DNA of 64,000 bases from Jaltomata sinuosa. Its lineage: Eukaryota; Streptophyta; Magnoliopsida; Solanales; Solanaceae. The notes below the pieces were generated by a model. That model saw only the letters and a list, made by a program, of their open reading frames with translations. It did no database searches and was not told the DNA's origin. Below, one piece after another: positions 11,069-21,716 of the stretch. Where the stretch lies: assembly GCA_003996215.1 (NCBI GenBank), contig QJPP01001410.1, forward strand, positions 278,169 through 342,168, read 5' to 3'. Numbering within the stretch: the first letter of the stretch is position 1; the number at the start of each line of letters is the position of its first letter. The translations under genes and the position numbers were made by a program.

Positions 11069-12746
11069 TTAAAAGAAAGAAAGTGTAGTACCTGAATCCT
11101 CAAATAAGTAAGGGTACTTGTCCCGCATGTCCTTCTTGGTTACCCAAGTGGCTTTCTCAACTGGACGATGATGCTATTGAACCTTTACCGACTTGATCTC
11201 CTTTGTCCTTAATTTCAAGACATCCCAATCTAGAATCATAATTGGCTCCTCTTCATATTGAAGATCCTTGTCTAGCAAAATGGAATCCCATTTGATAATA
11301 TATTCTCCATTTCCATGGTACCGTTTCAACATGGATACATGGAATACTGGATGGACTCCAAATAAATTACGCGGCAGTGCTAACCTGTAAGCCACTGGCC
11401 CTAAAATCTTGAGAACCTCGAATGGACCAGTATACCGAGGGCTGAGCTTTCCCTTCTTGCCGAATTGCATAAACCCCTTCGTTGGTGACACCTTCAATAA
11501 TACTTGTTCACCAACCTGAAAAGCCATGTTCCTTACCTTGTGATTTGCGTACTTCTTCTGCCTGCTCTGGGCTGCTAGCAACTTGGTTTGAATTCCCATC
11601 ACTTTTTCCTAAGCTTCCCCCATCAAGTCCATGCCCAAAGGTTTCACATCACCTGCCTCAAACTACCCTATGGGTGATTTACATCCCCTCCCATACAATG
11701 CCTCAAATGGTGCCATGTTGATACTGGAGTAGTAGCTATTATTGTATGAGAACTCACACAACGGTAGAAACTGGTCCCAATGATCCCCAAAGTCGATCAC
11801 ACATGCTCTTAGCATGACTTTCGATACCTAAATTATCCTCTCTGACTGACCATCTGTATTAGGAAGAAATGCCGTGCTGAAGGTGAGTTGACTGCCCAAA
11901 TCTTCGTGCAACTTACCCTAAAACTTGGAGGTAAAAATACGTACCCCTGTCTGAAATAATAGAGAGTGGCACCCCGTGCAGTCTCACAATCTCCTTAACA
12001 TAGATCTTAGCCAACTGCTACAAATTATAATCCACCCTAACAAGAATGAAATGAGCTGACTTGGTCAGCCTGTACATAATGACCCAAATAGAGTCATACC
12101 TTCCCAAAGTCTTAGGAAGACCCACCACGAAATCCATGGCTATCTTTTCCCACTTCCACTCGGGAATGGGAATCCTCTGAAGTAATCCCACAGGTCTTTG
12201 GTGGTCATACTTAACCTGCTGACAATTCTGACACTTAGATACATAATCAGCTATGTCCCTCTTCATCTCAAGCCACCAATAAAATTGCCTTAAATCCCGG
12301 TACATTTATGGTTACGCCCGGATGAATCAAATACCGTGAACCATGAGCCTCTATTAACACCTTTTGAACCAAGTCATTAACTTGAGGGACATAAATCCTC
12401 CCTCTGAAACTCATAACCCTGCCAGCATCTAATGTGGAATCCCGGGCCTCCCCGGACACCACCTTATTCTGAAGCTTGTTCAACTGTGCATCCTAGAACT
12501 ACTTGGCTTTTATTTTCTCTATATACTTAGGTTTGACCTCAACACTGGACAACAAACCACCCTGTTCTGAGATGCCCAATTGCATGAACTTAGATTCTAG
12601 AGCCCCAATCTCGTTAGCCAATGGTCATTTAGATACCCCCAAACAAGCCAAACTACCCATGCTAACCGCCTTCTGGCTCAATACATCTGCCACCACATTA
12701 GCCTTTCTCGGATGATACTGAATGGTCACATCATAATCCTTCAATT
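11069..12746 (-). pseudogene. pol: Element C: RNase H remnant, integrase and chromodomain-like tail
   Basis: Reading leftwards from 12746, a short RNase H C-terminal remnant (DYDVTIQYHPR) leads into the integrase zinc-finger region, with CQNCQQVK at about 12220. The catalytic core starts with KIAMDFVVGLPKTLGRYDS. A core residue normally Asp in the following segment is Tyr (VIMYRLTKSAHF). The core from about 12000 to 11620 is broken by stops. The 11174-11602 stretch encodes the integrase C-terminal region (GKLSPRYTGPFEVL, then VHPVFHVSMLKRY). After one stop, HHRPVEKATWVTKKDM...KYPYLF forms the chromodomain-like tail, closing with TAA at 11069. Integrase would have inserted the cDNA, and the tail would have targeted chromatin. 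Inactive as it stands. Confidence 0.85.
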
Positions 12747-13738
12747 AGTCCTAACCTCAGTCACAGAGCTAGGACAGACCCAACTCTCAACTGCCTCAAT
12801 CTTTTGGGGATCCACCATCACCCCCTTTTCTAACACCACATGTCCTAAGAAGGCAACTGAAGTCAACTAAAATTCACCCTTGGAAAACTTGGCATATAAT
12901 TTTTGATATCTCAAAATATCCAAAACAATGCAAAAATGCTCTGCATGCTCCTTCCTACTCTTGGAGTAAATCAGAATGTCATCTATAAATATTATGACGA
13001 ACGAATCTAGATACGATTTGAATACCCCATTCATAAAGCTTATGAATGCCGCTGACACATTGTTCAACCCAAACGATATCACCAGCAACTCATAATGCAT
13101 ATATCGAGTTCGGAATGCCATCTTAGGGATGTCCTCAGGACTAATCTTTAAGTGATAGTACCCTGACCTTAAGTCAATTTTTGAAAATACATACGCACCC
13201 TACAACTTGTCAAAGAGGTCATTTATGCGAGGTAAAGGATACTTGTTTTGAATGGTGACTTTGTTCAGTTGCCTGTAGTCTATACACATCCTCATACTAT
13301 CGTCTTTCTTTTTCACTAATAACACTGGAGCACCCCAAGGTGAAGCACTAGGATGAATAAAGCCTGTATCTAAGAGTTCCTGCAGCTGAGTCTTAAGTTC
13401 CCTCAACTCTATCGGGGCTATACGATAGGGAGGAATAGAACTTGGGCTAGTTCCTGACTCCAAGTCTATACAAAAGTCAATGTCTCTATCCGGAGGCATG
13501 CCAGGCAAATTCGCCAGAAACACCTCCTAAAACTCCAAAACTACCAAAACCAACTCAATAGGAGGGGACTCCGCACTATCATCCTGGAGATGAGCCAAGA
13601 AGGCAAAACAACCTCTTCCTTCTAACTTCCTAGCCCAAACAAATGATATGATCTTAGCATGCTTAGGCCTATACACACCATCTCACTCTAGCCTATCCTT
13701 ACCTAGAATCTCTAGAGTCACAGTCTTAGCATTACAAT
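12747..13738 (-). pseudogene. pol: Element C: reverse transcriptase, 3' end deleted
   Basis: Minus-strand RT domain. LPGMPPDRDIDFCIDLE (about 13510-13460), SASPWGAPVLLVKKKDD and MRMCIDYRQLNKVTIQNKYP (13255-13330) are the fingers and palm motifs. The catalytic motif FIDDILIYS is intact at 12963-12992, with both aspartates present. The domain continues to VESWV...TEVRT and then jumps at about 12747 directly to the last part of RNase H. The RT thumb/connection and nearly all of RNase H, several hundred bases, are therefore deleted. Frameshifts also separate the open pieces (13200-13523 and 12867-13121). RT would have copied the element RNA into cDNA in the virus-like particle. Confidence 0.85.
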
Positions 13739-14140
13739 TTAGCACCGCATGATATAGAGATAGCATGTAATACCCAAAATAACATCAAAATATAACATGC
13801 CCAGAATAACCAGATCTACCCAAATCTGCAATCCCATAAATACCACAAGACAAGTACGATATACATGGGTTACTACCACAAACTTTCTAACCGGAGTAGA
13901 AACATGAATATGGGAATCAAGGACATCAGAAACCAAATCAAGATCTAAAGCAAATTTCACAGAAACATATGAATAAGCAGAACTTGGGTCAAATAGTGCA
14001 GAAACCATCCTGTCACAGACTAGAATTGTACCTGTGATCACCGCATCTGATGGCTCAACCTCAGACTTTTCTGGGAATGCATAACAATGAGCCCGATCAT
14101 TAATCCGAGCAACTTCCTTGGCTGGATGCGCCACTTCCAT
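13739..14140 (-). pseudogene. pro: Element C: aspartic protease
   Basis: An open stretch of 133 codons on the minus strand. DAVITGTILVCDRMVSALFD, with PSSAYSYVS just after it, is the chromovirus protease active site, here Asp-Pro-Ser-Ser with the usual Gly replaced. LVILGMLYFDVILGI near its C-terminus fits the second half of the protease. It lies between gag (right) and RT (left), as expected. The frame is open, but the segment linking it to RT (13524-13738) contains stops. It would have cut the gag-pol polyprotein. Confidence 0.8.
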
Positions 14141-14289
14141 TCCTGTGCCACCATTTGCTCTATTTCCCCAGCCTCCTTGAAAGTTACCTTGCCCACTCTA
14201 TGGATGACCCCTAGCATAGCTACCTCCACCGGCTAGAACCACAACCTTAGACTGCTAATGAGTCTGATTACCTACCGGTTTGTGAGGGA

Positions 14290-15522
14290 ACTACCTCTTA
14301 AAGTGATTCAGATCACCATAATAAAAGCCTCCACGGTCAAGAGTAGGCCTGCCATAAGAAGTGTAAGAAGCCCCCTGGCCTCTAGGAGCTGAAAATTGCT
14401 AACTGGCTTCCGAATGACCACTTGTAGAAGCTAGCAAGGCTGACTGCATAGGACAAGCATAATACACCTGCTAGTTGTGACCCCTGGAGTATGAACCACT
14501 GTAGTTATCTTTATTTCGGGACTTCTTGGCTAACACCTTAGCCTGCCCAACCTGCCTGACCCCCTCCAATTTCTTCACATAATCTGTTACCTTATTGAAA
14601 CTCTTTTCCACTGAGGTCATATGCACAGAATATACCTGCAACTCAGTATTGAGGCCCTTCATAAATAGACGAATCCTCTCCTCTTCCATACCTAGAAGTT
14701 GAGTAGCAAAATGGGACAAGGCATGAAATTTGGCCTCATAGGCTGAAACTGACATGTTACCCTGCTCAAGAGCTAGAAACTCATCCTTTTTATGATCCCT
14801 CAAGGTGCAGGGCACATATTTCTCTAAGAAGAGAGCATGGAACTGCACCCAATTCTGTGGAGGCAAAGCTGATGGCCGACACTCTTCATGAGACCTCCAC
14901 CACTTCTTGGCACACCCTGAAGCTGGAAGGTGACAAACTCTACCCCATGCTGCTGCACAATGCCCATCTTATGCAGCCTCTCATAGCAGTAAAAAATAAA
15001 CTCATATGTATCATCTTTCTCAGTACCCTAAAATGTAGGAGGTTTCAGTTTCAAGAAATTATTCATCATATGATGTTCATTCCCAGTCATAACAGGACCT
15101 ATCATCAGATGAAAGAAGTCATCAGTGCCCGATGCTGCATCCATTCTAGGAGCTACTGCTACCGCTGGCTGGGTGCCCAAAATCTTATCTGCAGTACCTA
15201 TGGGGGTGGTTCCAGCACCTACCATCCCACTCAGAAAAGTCCACACTTGTTGAAATACCTCAGGAGATATAGGGGGAAGGCCTGCATCTCCAACTGATAC
15301 CGCCTCCTCTTGTTTTGCGCCCTCCTCAAGAACTACCTCAACTTCCTCCCTAACAAGATCTTGGGGTAGGGGAGGGGTCGCCGCCCCTGACCCTAAAGAT
15401 GCCTGAGCTCCAACCCTGGCGGGTGTTGCCCTACCTCGTCCTCTTCCCCTTCCATGTCCTTTGACCAATGGTCCTACTACCAGAACCTCCGCTCTCACTT
15501 TGTTACATCTGGTATTCACCAT
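14290..15522 (-). pseudogene. gag: Element C: chromovirus gag
   Basis: The start is taken at the ATG read from 15522 (MVNTRCNKVRAEV...), which matches the start style of the gag in element H. A GRGRGRGRATPAR basic patch and a low-complexity linker follow. The frame is lost near 15028 and resumes with WVQFHALFLEKYVP, FLALEQGNMSVSAYEAKFH and RIRLFMKGLNTEL (14866-14640), the capsid-like core. The zinc knuckle near 14300-14345 is badly decayed: the His is kept, but the cysteine positions are lost and a stop lies in it. Gag would package element RNA. At least two frameshifts and several stops. Confidence 0.8.
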
Positions 15523-15630
15523 CTGTGGACAACATAGTGAATGAAGATAGATACCAATTTGTATCACCAGATACCAATTGGAATCAAGTGATAGCACGAA
15601 GGAAGAAGGAAAGGATAGTTTCTTAAAGTC

Positions 15631-15700
15631 CTAAATCCTCTCAAAGAAAATTACAGACGTCTCCGTACCATTTCTCAAGACTCTACTAGACCCATTTTGG
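15631..15700 (-). other. Element C: conserved leader frame between PBS and gag
   Basis: About 27 bases after the PBS the minus strand reads GSSRVLRNGTETSV, closely resembling the leader frames of element H (MSSRVLRIRAETSV) and element E (MSSSVLRIGVLTST). Here the ATG is out of frame because of two extra G residues, and the frame ends after about 20 codons. Possibly an upstream ORF or simply a conserved RNA element. Confidence 0.55.
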
Positions 15701-15724
15701 TATGACGAGATCAATGAACCTAGG

Positions 15725-15736
15725 GATCTGATACCA
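15725..15736 (-). other. Primer-binding site of element C (tRNA-iMet type)
   Basis: The minus strand reads TGGTATCAGATC four bases after the end of the 5' LTR. This is the initiator-tRNA-Met PBS with one change, standard for chromoviruses. It fixes the element's orientation. Confidence 0.85.
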
Positions 15737-15740
15737 TCTT

Positions 15741-17962
15741 TGTTATGACACAAACAATCGTGAGTGGCACCCACCTGAAATCTCTGGATGAGAAAACTAA
15801 TATGCAACTCAACACTTAGCAAAACTAATAGCTCAAAACTAGTTTGCATTAAAAATAAAGAACTATCATTCATATCTAAACCAAAACTAATATTATCCTG
15901 AAGAAATTATAGCTAGAAACTGAAAGTCATCGTACCAAAACATCTACCAAATGTATAGAAACGGGGATGCAACCCCAAAAATAAACAAAAGTCTAAGTTC
16001 AAAAACAGATGGACTATAACAAAACTGGGAGAAAATAAGGTAGCCCAACAGAAGCATCTCACCCTTGAAATCTAGAATCAATGGGACTATATTTGAGGTC
16101 GCATAGGAGCTGCCGAAAGATGTCTTGTACTCATAAAAAGAAAATAAGTGCAGAATTAGTACACAACCACCATGTACTGGTAGGATCATCGGCCAGCTCC
16201 AACAAACAATACAGATATAATAAACCAAAACTGAGTAAAGTAGCACAAACATGTAGCAACAACTGGTAATGTAATTTTAGGCTCCCATCCTACCTTCTAA
16301 CTTATCAACCACATGTAATAGATTCAACAACCATCTAAAAATGAACAATAATCATGACACTTACTTTTTTTCACATCACCCGGATCACCTAGACCAATAT
16401 CTAAGTGTTAACATGCAATGCCCGATCTACCCCAAGACCACCCCATATTTAAGTGTAACAACCCGACCTCTCAAGGAACAGTATAATCAATCACAGATTC
16501 AACAATCAACCCGATCCACTCATGAAACTATCATCAAACACCGTCAATAATGCATAATTAAAACCCATACCAGGCGTGGTATCCTAGCTAACTGATATAA
16601 AACCTGTACCCAGCGTGGTACCTGAGCCAACCAATATAGAACATGTACCAGGTATAGTACCCGAGCTAACCATTAGTATCCCGTACTAGGCATGGTACCT
16701 GAGCTAACCGAATGTCACACAAGCTAATAGTCAATGATTAAATGAATAAAAACACACTTGTAAAACCAACAAGCAATAGTCAAGTTCATTTCACATAATT
16801 GACACTCCAAATACTTGGACATTCATAACTTTATTCCCTAAGCATGAAAGCACGTACATCACTTAACTAAGGTTACATGTATATACATTGCATTTGGTAA
16901 AACAAGAACCATCACCTATCTCGAATAGCCTAAAACTTTACTGGACCAAAGACTTCCCATTTCTGGAAGCTTTCACTTGCTCTTCGTCTAAAAACAAGTA
17001 CACAATATACTAAAATCAGTCCAATGGCCTAAAATTACCTGAATTATGCAAAATCTTAATCCCCAGGCCATCCTATGATCATTCCACCTATACCAGGGCT
17101 TTCCCACCATCAATTCACCTAAAACTATCATTTTTATGGATACATTTAGTGAATAATGGTGTTTTAATCATGCAAAAGTGATAATAAGCATCACCTAAGA
17201 ATTCTACACCTAGAATTCTCCTTTTTTCATCGGATTCTACCATCCTAGGTTATTCCAAACATTTCTCCAAGCCCGAGATTATAGTTTCTAAGGTATGGGA
17301 ATTAAAATATGGATATGGGGAACGAAAACCTTACCTTTTCAATGGAGTTTGATGGAAAATCATTGAAAATCGCCTCTCTTCGCTTATGCCTTCCTCAAAA
17401 CATTCTTAAGAAATTCTAAATATTTTTGGGGATGTTTCTGCATTAATCCCGACTAAGTCTGCTATAGAAGTCCATACACCACTATAGCAGTGCTGCCATA
17501 ACAGAATCGACCGCTATGGTGGTGCTGATCGACGTTGACTTCCACAATAGCGGAAATTTCTCTGCTATAGCGGTCAATGTTGTAGTGCAGTGTCAACCAT
17601 TATGGCAGTTGACACAGGATAAAAACTTGGAAAATCGTCCAAAATTTCCTATTTTACAATACACCTTAAATTTTGACATTTCGGAAGAACCCCTTTACAT
17701 CAACCTTGATACCGAGAGTTCTACTCACCTGAATTCACTTTCGAAAAGTCCCCTAGAGTCCTTAAGGTATTGGCTAACAGAAAAAATAGCTTGACCTAAG
17801 ATATTCTACCCAATCCTCACACAGATTGTCCTAGACCATTCCCTTGCTCAAAATCCGTCTGAGGTTAGCCTAGCCTAGAATTTCCAACTTCTAAACCGAA
17901 TGTTTTCTAACCCAATACTTGGCATGAATAAATTATCCATAATAACGAACTCGGTCATTACA
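15741..17962 (-). repeat. Element C LTR, right copy (5' LTR)
   Basis: Starts TGTTATGACAC next to the PBS and ends TCATTACA at 17962, before the target-site copy tgtac. Collinear with 8782-11011. The U3 dyad cluster is at about 17455-17620 in this copy (for example ccgctatggtgg, gctatagcggtc). No coding sequence. Confidence 0.85.
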
Positions 17963-17967
17963 TGTAC

Positions 17968-18115
17968 ATTCTTGGCTACAATAAATGCAGTAACATATGT
18001 GGATTTTGGAATGACTATACTACAAACACAAGATAAGTTTGAGGTATTTGATGTTCACAATGTGCCAAAGCTGTCAATCATATATGAAGAAGTCACATTA
18101 GTCACAGTAGGATGA
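17968..18115 (+). pseudogene. pro: Element B: aspartic protease, 3' part
   Basis: Directly after the target-site copy, the plus strand resumes the Athila protease: FLATINAVTYVDFGMTILQT then DKFEVFDVHNVP, ending in a TGA near 18112. It joins in sense to ILGCP at 8781, which proves the insertion point of element C. After this the homology to Athila pol stops. Confidence 0.8.
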
Positions 18116-18139
18116 AGCAATACCAATGTAAAGTTGCTC

Positions 18140-18785
18140 ACACAAAATGAGATTGATAAAGATCTTAAAGAGAATTTTTTTTGAAACACATGGGAAAGAG
18201 AACCCATCTAGCACTTGGAAAATTTTGTGAAAGTATGTGCACAACATAGAGACACAATGCTCACTGAAGAAGATCTTAAATTGTAGATGTTCAAACATTC
18301 TCTCATAGGGGAAAAAGAAAAAGGTACCAAACCATACCACCAAAGGAGATTGATACTTGACATAAACTGGTGTATACATTCATAAATGAATGGAGCTTGG
18401 TGGAAGAAAAAACATAGGCTGTGAACAACACCTCTATTTCATTCAATTGAAGAAAAACTCCTACTATATGCATGCGATAGATTGAAAATGTTATTAATAT
18501 ATCAATATCATGGGCTGCATGAGAATGTTATATTTGATCTTTTATCGTGCGCTTAATCCAGTGAACCAATCAATAGTTGATGCAGTAATAGGCGAATGCT
18601 TGGATGGTGCCCCAGGTGCTGAATCAGTAGATATGTTGAATTCTATGGCTTGCCTTGGCCCTGTGTGGAACTCATAATTTAGAATGTTAATAGAAAGAGT
18701 TCAAAACACCAAGGACAGAATAAAGAGGTGCAATTATTGTGGAGATCTCTATGACCCAGATCACCCCTATGATACAAACTAAGGC
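18140..18785 (+). pseudogene. gag: Element B: second, distinct gag fragment in place of pol
   Basis: Across several frames the plus strand encodes features of a Ty3/gypsy gag core: HLENFVKVCAQHRDTMLTEE with DLKL and MFKHSLIGE after it, then IPPKEIDT.HKLVYTFINEW, and later NPVNQSIVDAVIGECLDGAP with SVDMLNSMACLG. A cysteine-histidine segment CNYCGDLYDPDH ends it at about 18735-18770. The order (bundle of helices, then IVDA.IGE..., then a Cys/His motif) is that of a retrotransposon gag. It differs from the Athila gag at 6732-8461 and from the chromovirus gags. Its position between protease and the 3' tail, where RT and integrase should be, is anomalous. It is broken by stops. Which lineage it comes from I cannot say. 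Confidence 0.6.
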
Positions 18786-20409
18786 ATCCAATCCTATCGT
18801 GCCGCGATGTTAAATTAAGCACTTATAGGGAGGAAACCCAATCTTTACTGCTTTATTTTACTTTTGGATTTTATAACTATTTTGATTTTGGTTTTTGTTT
18901 TTAGGAACATGAGCATAAAGGAAGACCATGGGCAAGAGGAAAAATGGTGCAGCATAGTGGGAACTAAGCATGGGGTTACCACGTGAAAAACCATAAAGCA
19001 GGATGAAGTCTGAGTAGTCCCGAAATAAAAAATTTCATTGCTTAGACTTTTTCCATCCAGGGAGTCCCTCGTAACCTTATTTATACATTGCAACATTGAG
19101 GAACATGAAAATCTTTAAGTGTGGGGCGGGAGATGACATCTTTGATGCTTTTCTGATCATATTAATATTTTATTTATAGTTTGTCATGTTAACAATTATC
19201 ATTATTGATACAATTCTTGGTTTTTATTTTTGATTCTTTTTTGAGGGACTCCTTTGAACCGTATATTGTAGTAACATTTGGCAATTTTTAGTACAATTTT
19301 TAAATTTTTAAGTTTTAATTAGTTTCTTTTTTAGAAATAAAAGAGAAGAGTAACCCGAATGCGTTAAATAAGCTAGGTTCTTATCTAGAGTTGTTAAGAT
19401 TACATAGGAAACTCTCGTAAGAATATTGTGCATTAAAGGTAGATATTCTAGTTGAGACATGTAGACTCTAAGATTGACTCTATACAAATAGGAAATGGCT
19501 AAAATTGTGTTTATTGAATTAAAATTGCTTTGATAGGTAGAGAGTTGATAAACGAGCTAGCTTATCATTTATGTGCTATTATATGGTGAGTTTTTCATAT
19601 TTTGTACTTTGCATTGATATCTAAAACTTGCCTGACGTGTGTGTAAAGTGAAACAAAGTAGAGATTCATAAGACATGATTAAGGTACTTCTTTGGAAGAA
19701 AAGTTTTTTGACAAATTTTTGCCTACGATTTTATTATCCATAGTTAGCCCCTTTGAGCCTCTTAAAGGGCACGGATGATGTAAAGGTAAAGTAAAATAAA
19801 AGTTAACATTAGTAGAAGAAAGAAGAAGAGCTTGAAAGATTAAAATTTATATGTCTTAAAAGTACGTAAGGAGAGTAGTCACTAGTCTAACAAAATATTT
19901 TCTACCCGTCCCTAAGCCGACATTACATCCAAAAAGACCTTTTGATTGCATATTTCTATGATTAAGTTAATGGTGTATTACATTAAGGTCAAGCCTATGG
20001 TATATAATGCATACATGTAAATTCTTTTGAGATAGTCAACGAATTTGTTTCATTTATATGCCCTGAAAATTGTTATGTATTGTGAATTATGTGTGGGGGG
20101 AATCTCTCTTTAAGTGAGGGCACATAAGTGACATAAGCTTGGTGATCTATTGACTTCTTTTCTTGACAATATAATGATGATTTTCCCAATATATGATATT
20201 AGAGAGCCAGTTTTATAGTTTGCATCATCTTGATTGAAGTCTCTTGTTTTTAATTGGTCCAACACACCTTATTTGAGTGTCACTTTCTTGTAATATCTTA
20301 GCAATCCAGGTGGAAGGTAACCTAAGGGCTTACATATTTATAGGAATGATTTAGCTAAATAGTTTAGTGGTTGTTTGAGGATGAAAAAGGTTAAAATATG
20401 GGGCCGTTA
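18786..20409 (+). other. Element B: non-coding 3' region after the coding part
   Basis: No gene seen. At 18819-18840 lies gcacttatagggaggaaacc, a degenerate form of the motif that follows the coding region in Athila-type elements. Further on come the G-rich aagtgtggggcggg (about 19117) and gtgtggggggaat (about 20090), which resemble internal polypurine tracts. A final atatggggccg lies just before the 3' LTR. Short open frames (for example 18845-19096, minus) have no recognisable content. The region is long for such a tail, as is usual in Athila, where it may once have held an env-like gene, but nothing env-like can be read. Confidence 0.6.
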
Positions 20410-21711
20410 TGTGGGTCTGGGATACACTCATTCTCACTACTTTTTACCCATATTTAAGTCTTGTTTTGAAGATATTCTTACTTGATTCCTGTAGTTTATG
20501 CTTGATTTTATGATTTGACACTTATGTAAGGTGTTTTATGAATTTAGGTGAAAGAAGTCAAAAAGGGACAAGAAAGAGCATAAACAATCGATTTTTGCAA
20601 AGTAGAGTTCTAGAGCAATGTCAGATCTTTGAAGGGCGAGTTCCACAACAAAGGGGGAGGGGGTAAAAAATATACCCCTCTAAAGTTTACACCCTGAGAA
20701 AGGCAATCCCAGGGAGAGCAGACGCGAGGTCCAAGCAAGCAAAAGGATCTCGCGCCGTGAGTAGAAGATGTCCGGTTCAAATTTTTCCCCTTTTCTCTGT
20801 CTGAATTAGAGGGGTCTCTTAGGTGTATTTAAATATTATAAGTACTCTCCTAGGTCATTGTTATATGATATTTTGGCAGTGGGGATACTAGGGAGAACAA
20901 ATCCTTAACTCAACACTTAGGATTATCTCTATACTCTTTTACTTAGTTTATTTCATCGTTCTTATTACACTATCGCTTTGTATTCAAATTATGAGTGTCT
21001 AAAAGCCCTCTTTCTAGAGTTATGGCCATAGTATGAACATCGTTATATTTATATAGTTTTCTTTTATAGAATATACCATTATGTTTTGATCTTTCAACCT
21101 TGTGATTACTATTTTATTGTGTCACTACTAATAAAATAAATGGATAATTTCTAAAAGAACTCAAGAGACGGAGGCTATAAATAGAACATGGGTTAAGGGG
21201 AGTAAGATGCATCAACTGATGGATTAGAGGGTAGGACAGAGATAAACATAGATTGCCCTACCTATTTCAAACATATTAAGATAATCTAATGCATTCAAAT
21301 TGGTCATCTATCCCCGCTCAATGATGTAGTTAGGCATCCAATTTGGGTCGAAGGTTAGAGGAGCAAGAGGCCATGACCATAATATCAACCATGCAATTCA
21401 TCAATACAGTAGATATATTAACTATGCTTAAATACTATATAGAATATATGATGTGAATAAGCTAATATCCATAAGTCTATGCACAACTCTTAAATCTTAC
21501 TTGCGATTGCTTTAATCTTATAAGTAAAAGTAATAAACAAAATACCCATCTCTAAAATCTAATAATAGTTACTTTTAAAACTGTAGTAACATATATATAT
21601 AGCTTGTGATCATATGTTCCCATGGGTTTGCCAACCCTGATTATTTTACATTACTTTATTACTTGCAACCACGTACACTTTTGTAAAAGATAGTGGCTAC
21701 CACTAGCAACA
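20410..21711 (+). repeat. 3' LTR of element B
   Basis: Starts TGTGGGTCTGGGATACACTC and ends GCAACA, followed by atgtg (21712-21716), the target-site copy. 1,302 bp, uninterrupted, collinear with the three pieces of the 5' LTR. It shows the empty sites for solo LTRs B1 and B2 and the unexpanded purine tract. No coding sequence. Confidence 0.85.
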
Positions 21712-21716
21712 ATGTG
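21712..21716. repeat. Target-site duplication of element B, right copy
   Basis: atgtg, identical to 1886-1890 and directly following the CA end of the 3' LTR. Confidence 0.65.

Larger units (their letters stand above)
8782..17962 (-). mobile_element. Element C: complete minus-strand chromovirus inside the Athila protease
   Basis: A 9.18-kb element bounded by two LTRs of 2.2 kb (8782-11011 and 15741-17962) that start TGT(C/T)ATGAC(C/A)C. The flanks are tgtcc (8777-8781) and tgtac (17963-17967), a target-site duplication with one change. On the minus strand the order is LTR, tRNA-iMet PBS, leader frame, gag, protease, reverse transcriptase, integrase, chromodomain-like tail, LTR. This is the gene order of chromoviruses. 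The RNase H segment is deleted, and gag and pol carry stops and frameshifts. The LTR copies differ at many positions, so the insertion is old, though younger than element B which it splits. Confidence 0.9.
1892..21711 (+). mobile_element. Element B: Athila-lineage LTR retrotransposon carrying nested insertions
   Basis: Both LTRs begin TGTGG(A/G)TCTG(A/G)GATACACTC (1892 and 20410) and end in CAACA (6615 and 21711). A tRNA-Asp-type PBS follows the 5' LTR, then Athila-type gag and the start of protease. A 5-bp duplication flanks the whole. Three later insertions inflate it: solo LTRs at 2262-3637 and 3714-5685 in the 5' LTR, and element C at 8782-17962 in the protease. With these removed the element is about 7.3 kb. 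It has no reverse transcriptase, RNase H or integrase; a second, different gag fragment lies where pol should be. It was therefore non-autonomous, at least in its present form. It sits inside the gag of element A. Confidence 0.85.

Noticed and set aside
14857..15297. 146-codon plus-strand open frame
   Set aside because: Antisense to element C gag, whose capsid-like motifs read on the minus strand.
15725..15736. tRNA-like matches (tRNA-iMet and tRNA-Asp ends)
   Set aside because: Only the 12-18 bases complementary to tRNA 3' ends are present, next to LTR ends. They are primer-binding sites, and no tRNA gene fold is present.
18786..20409. A possible env-like gene after the coding part of the Athila element
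   Set aside because: No signal peptide, transmembrane stretch or long open frame could be read in any frame; only non-coding landmarks are visible.
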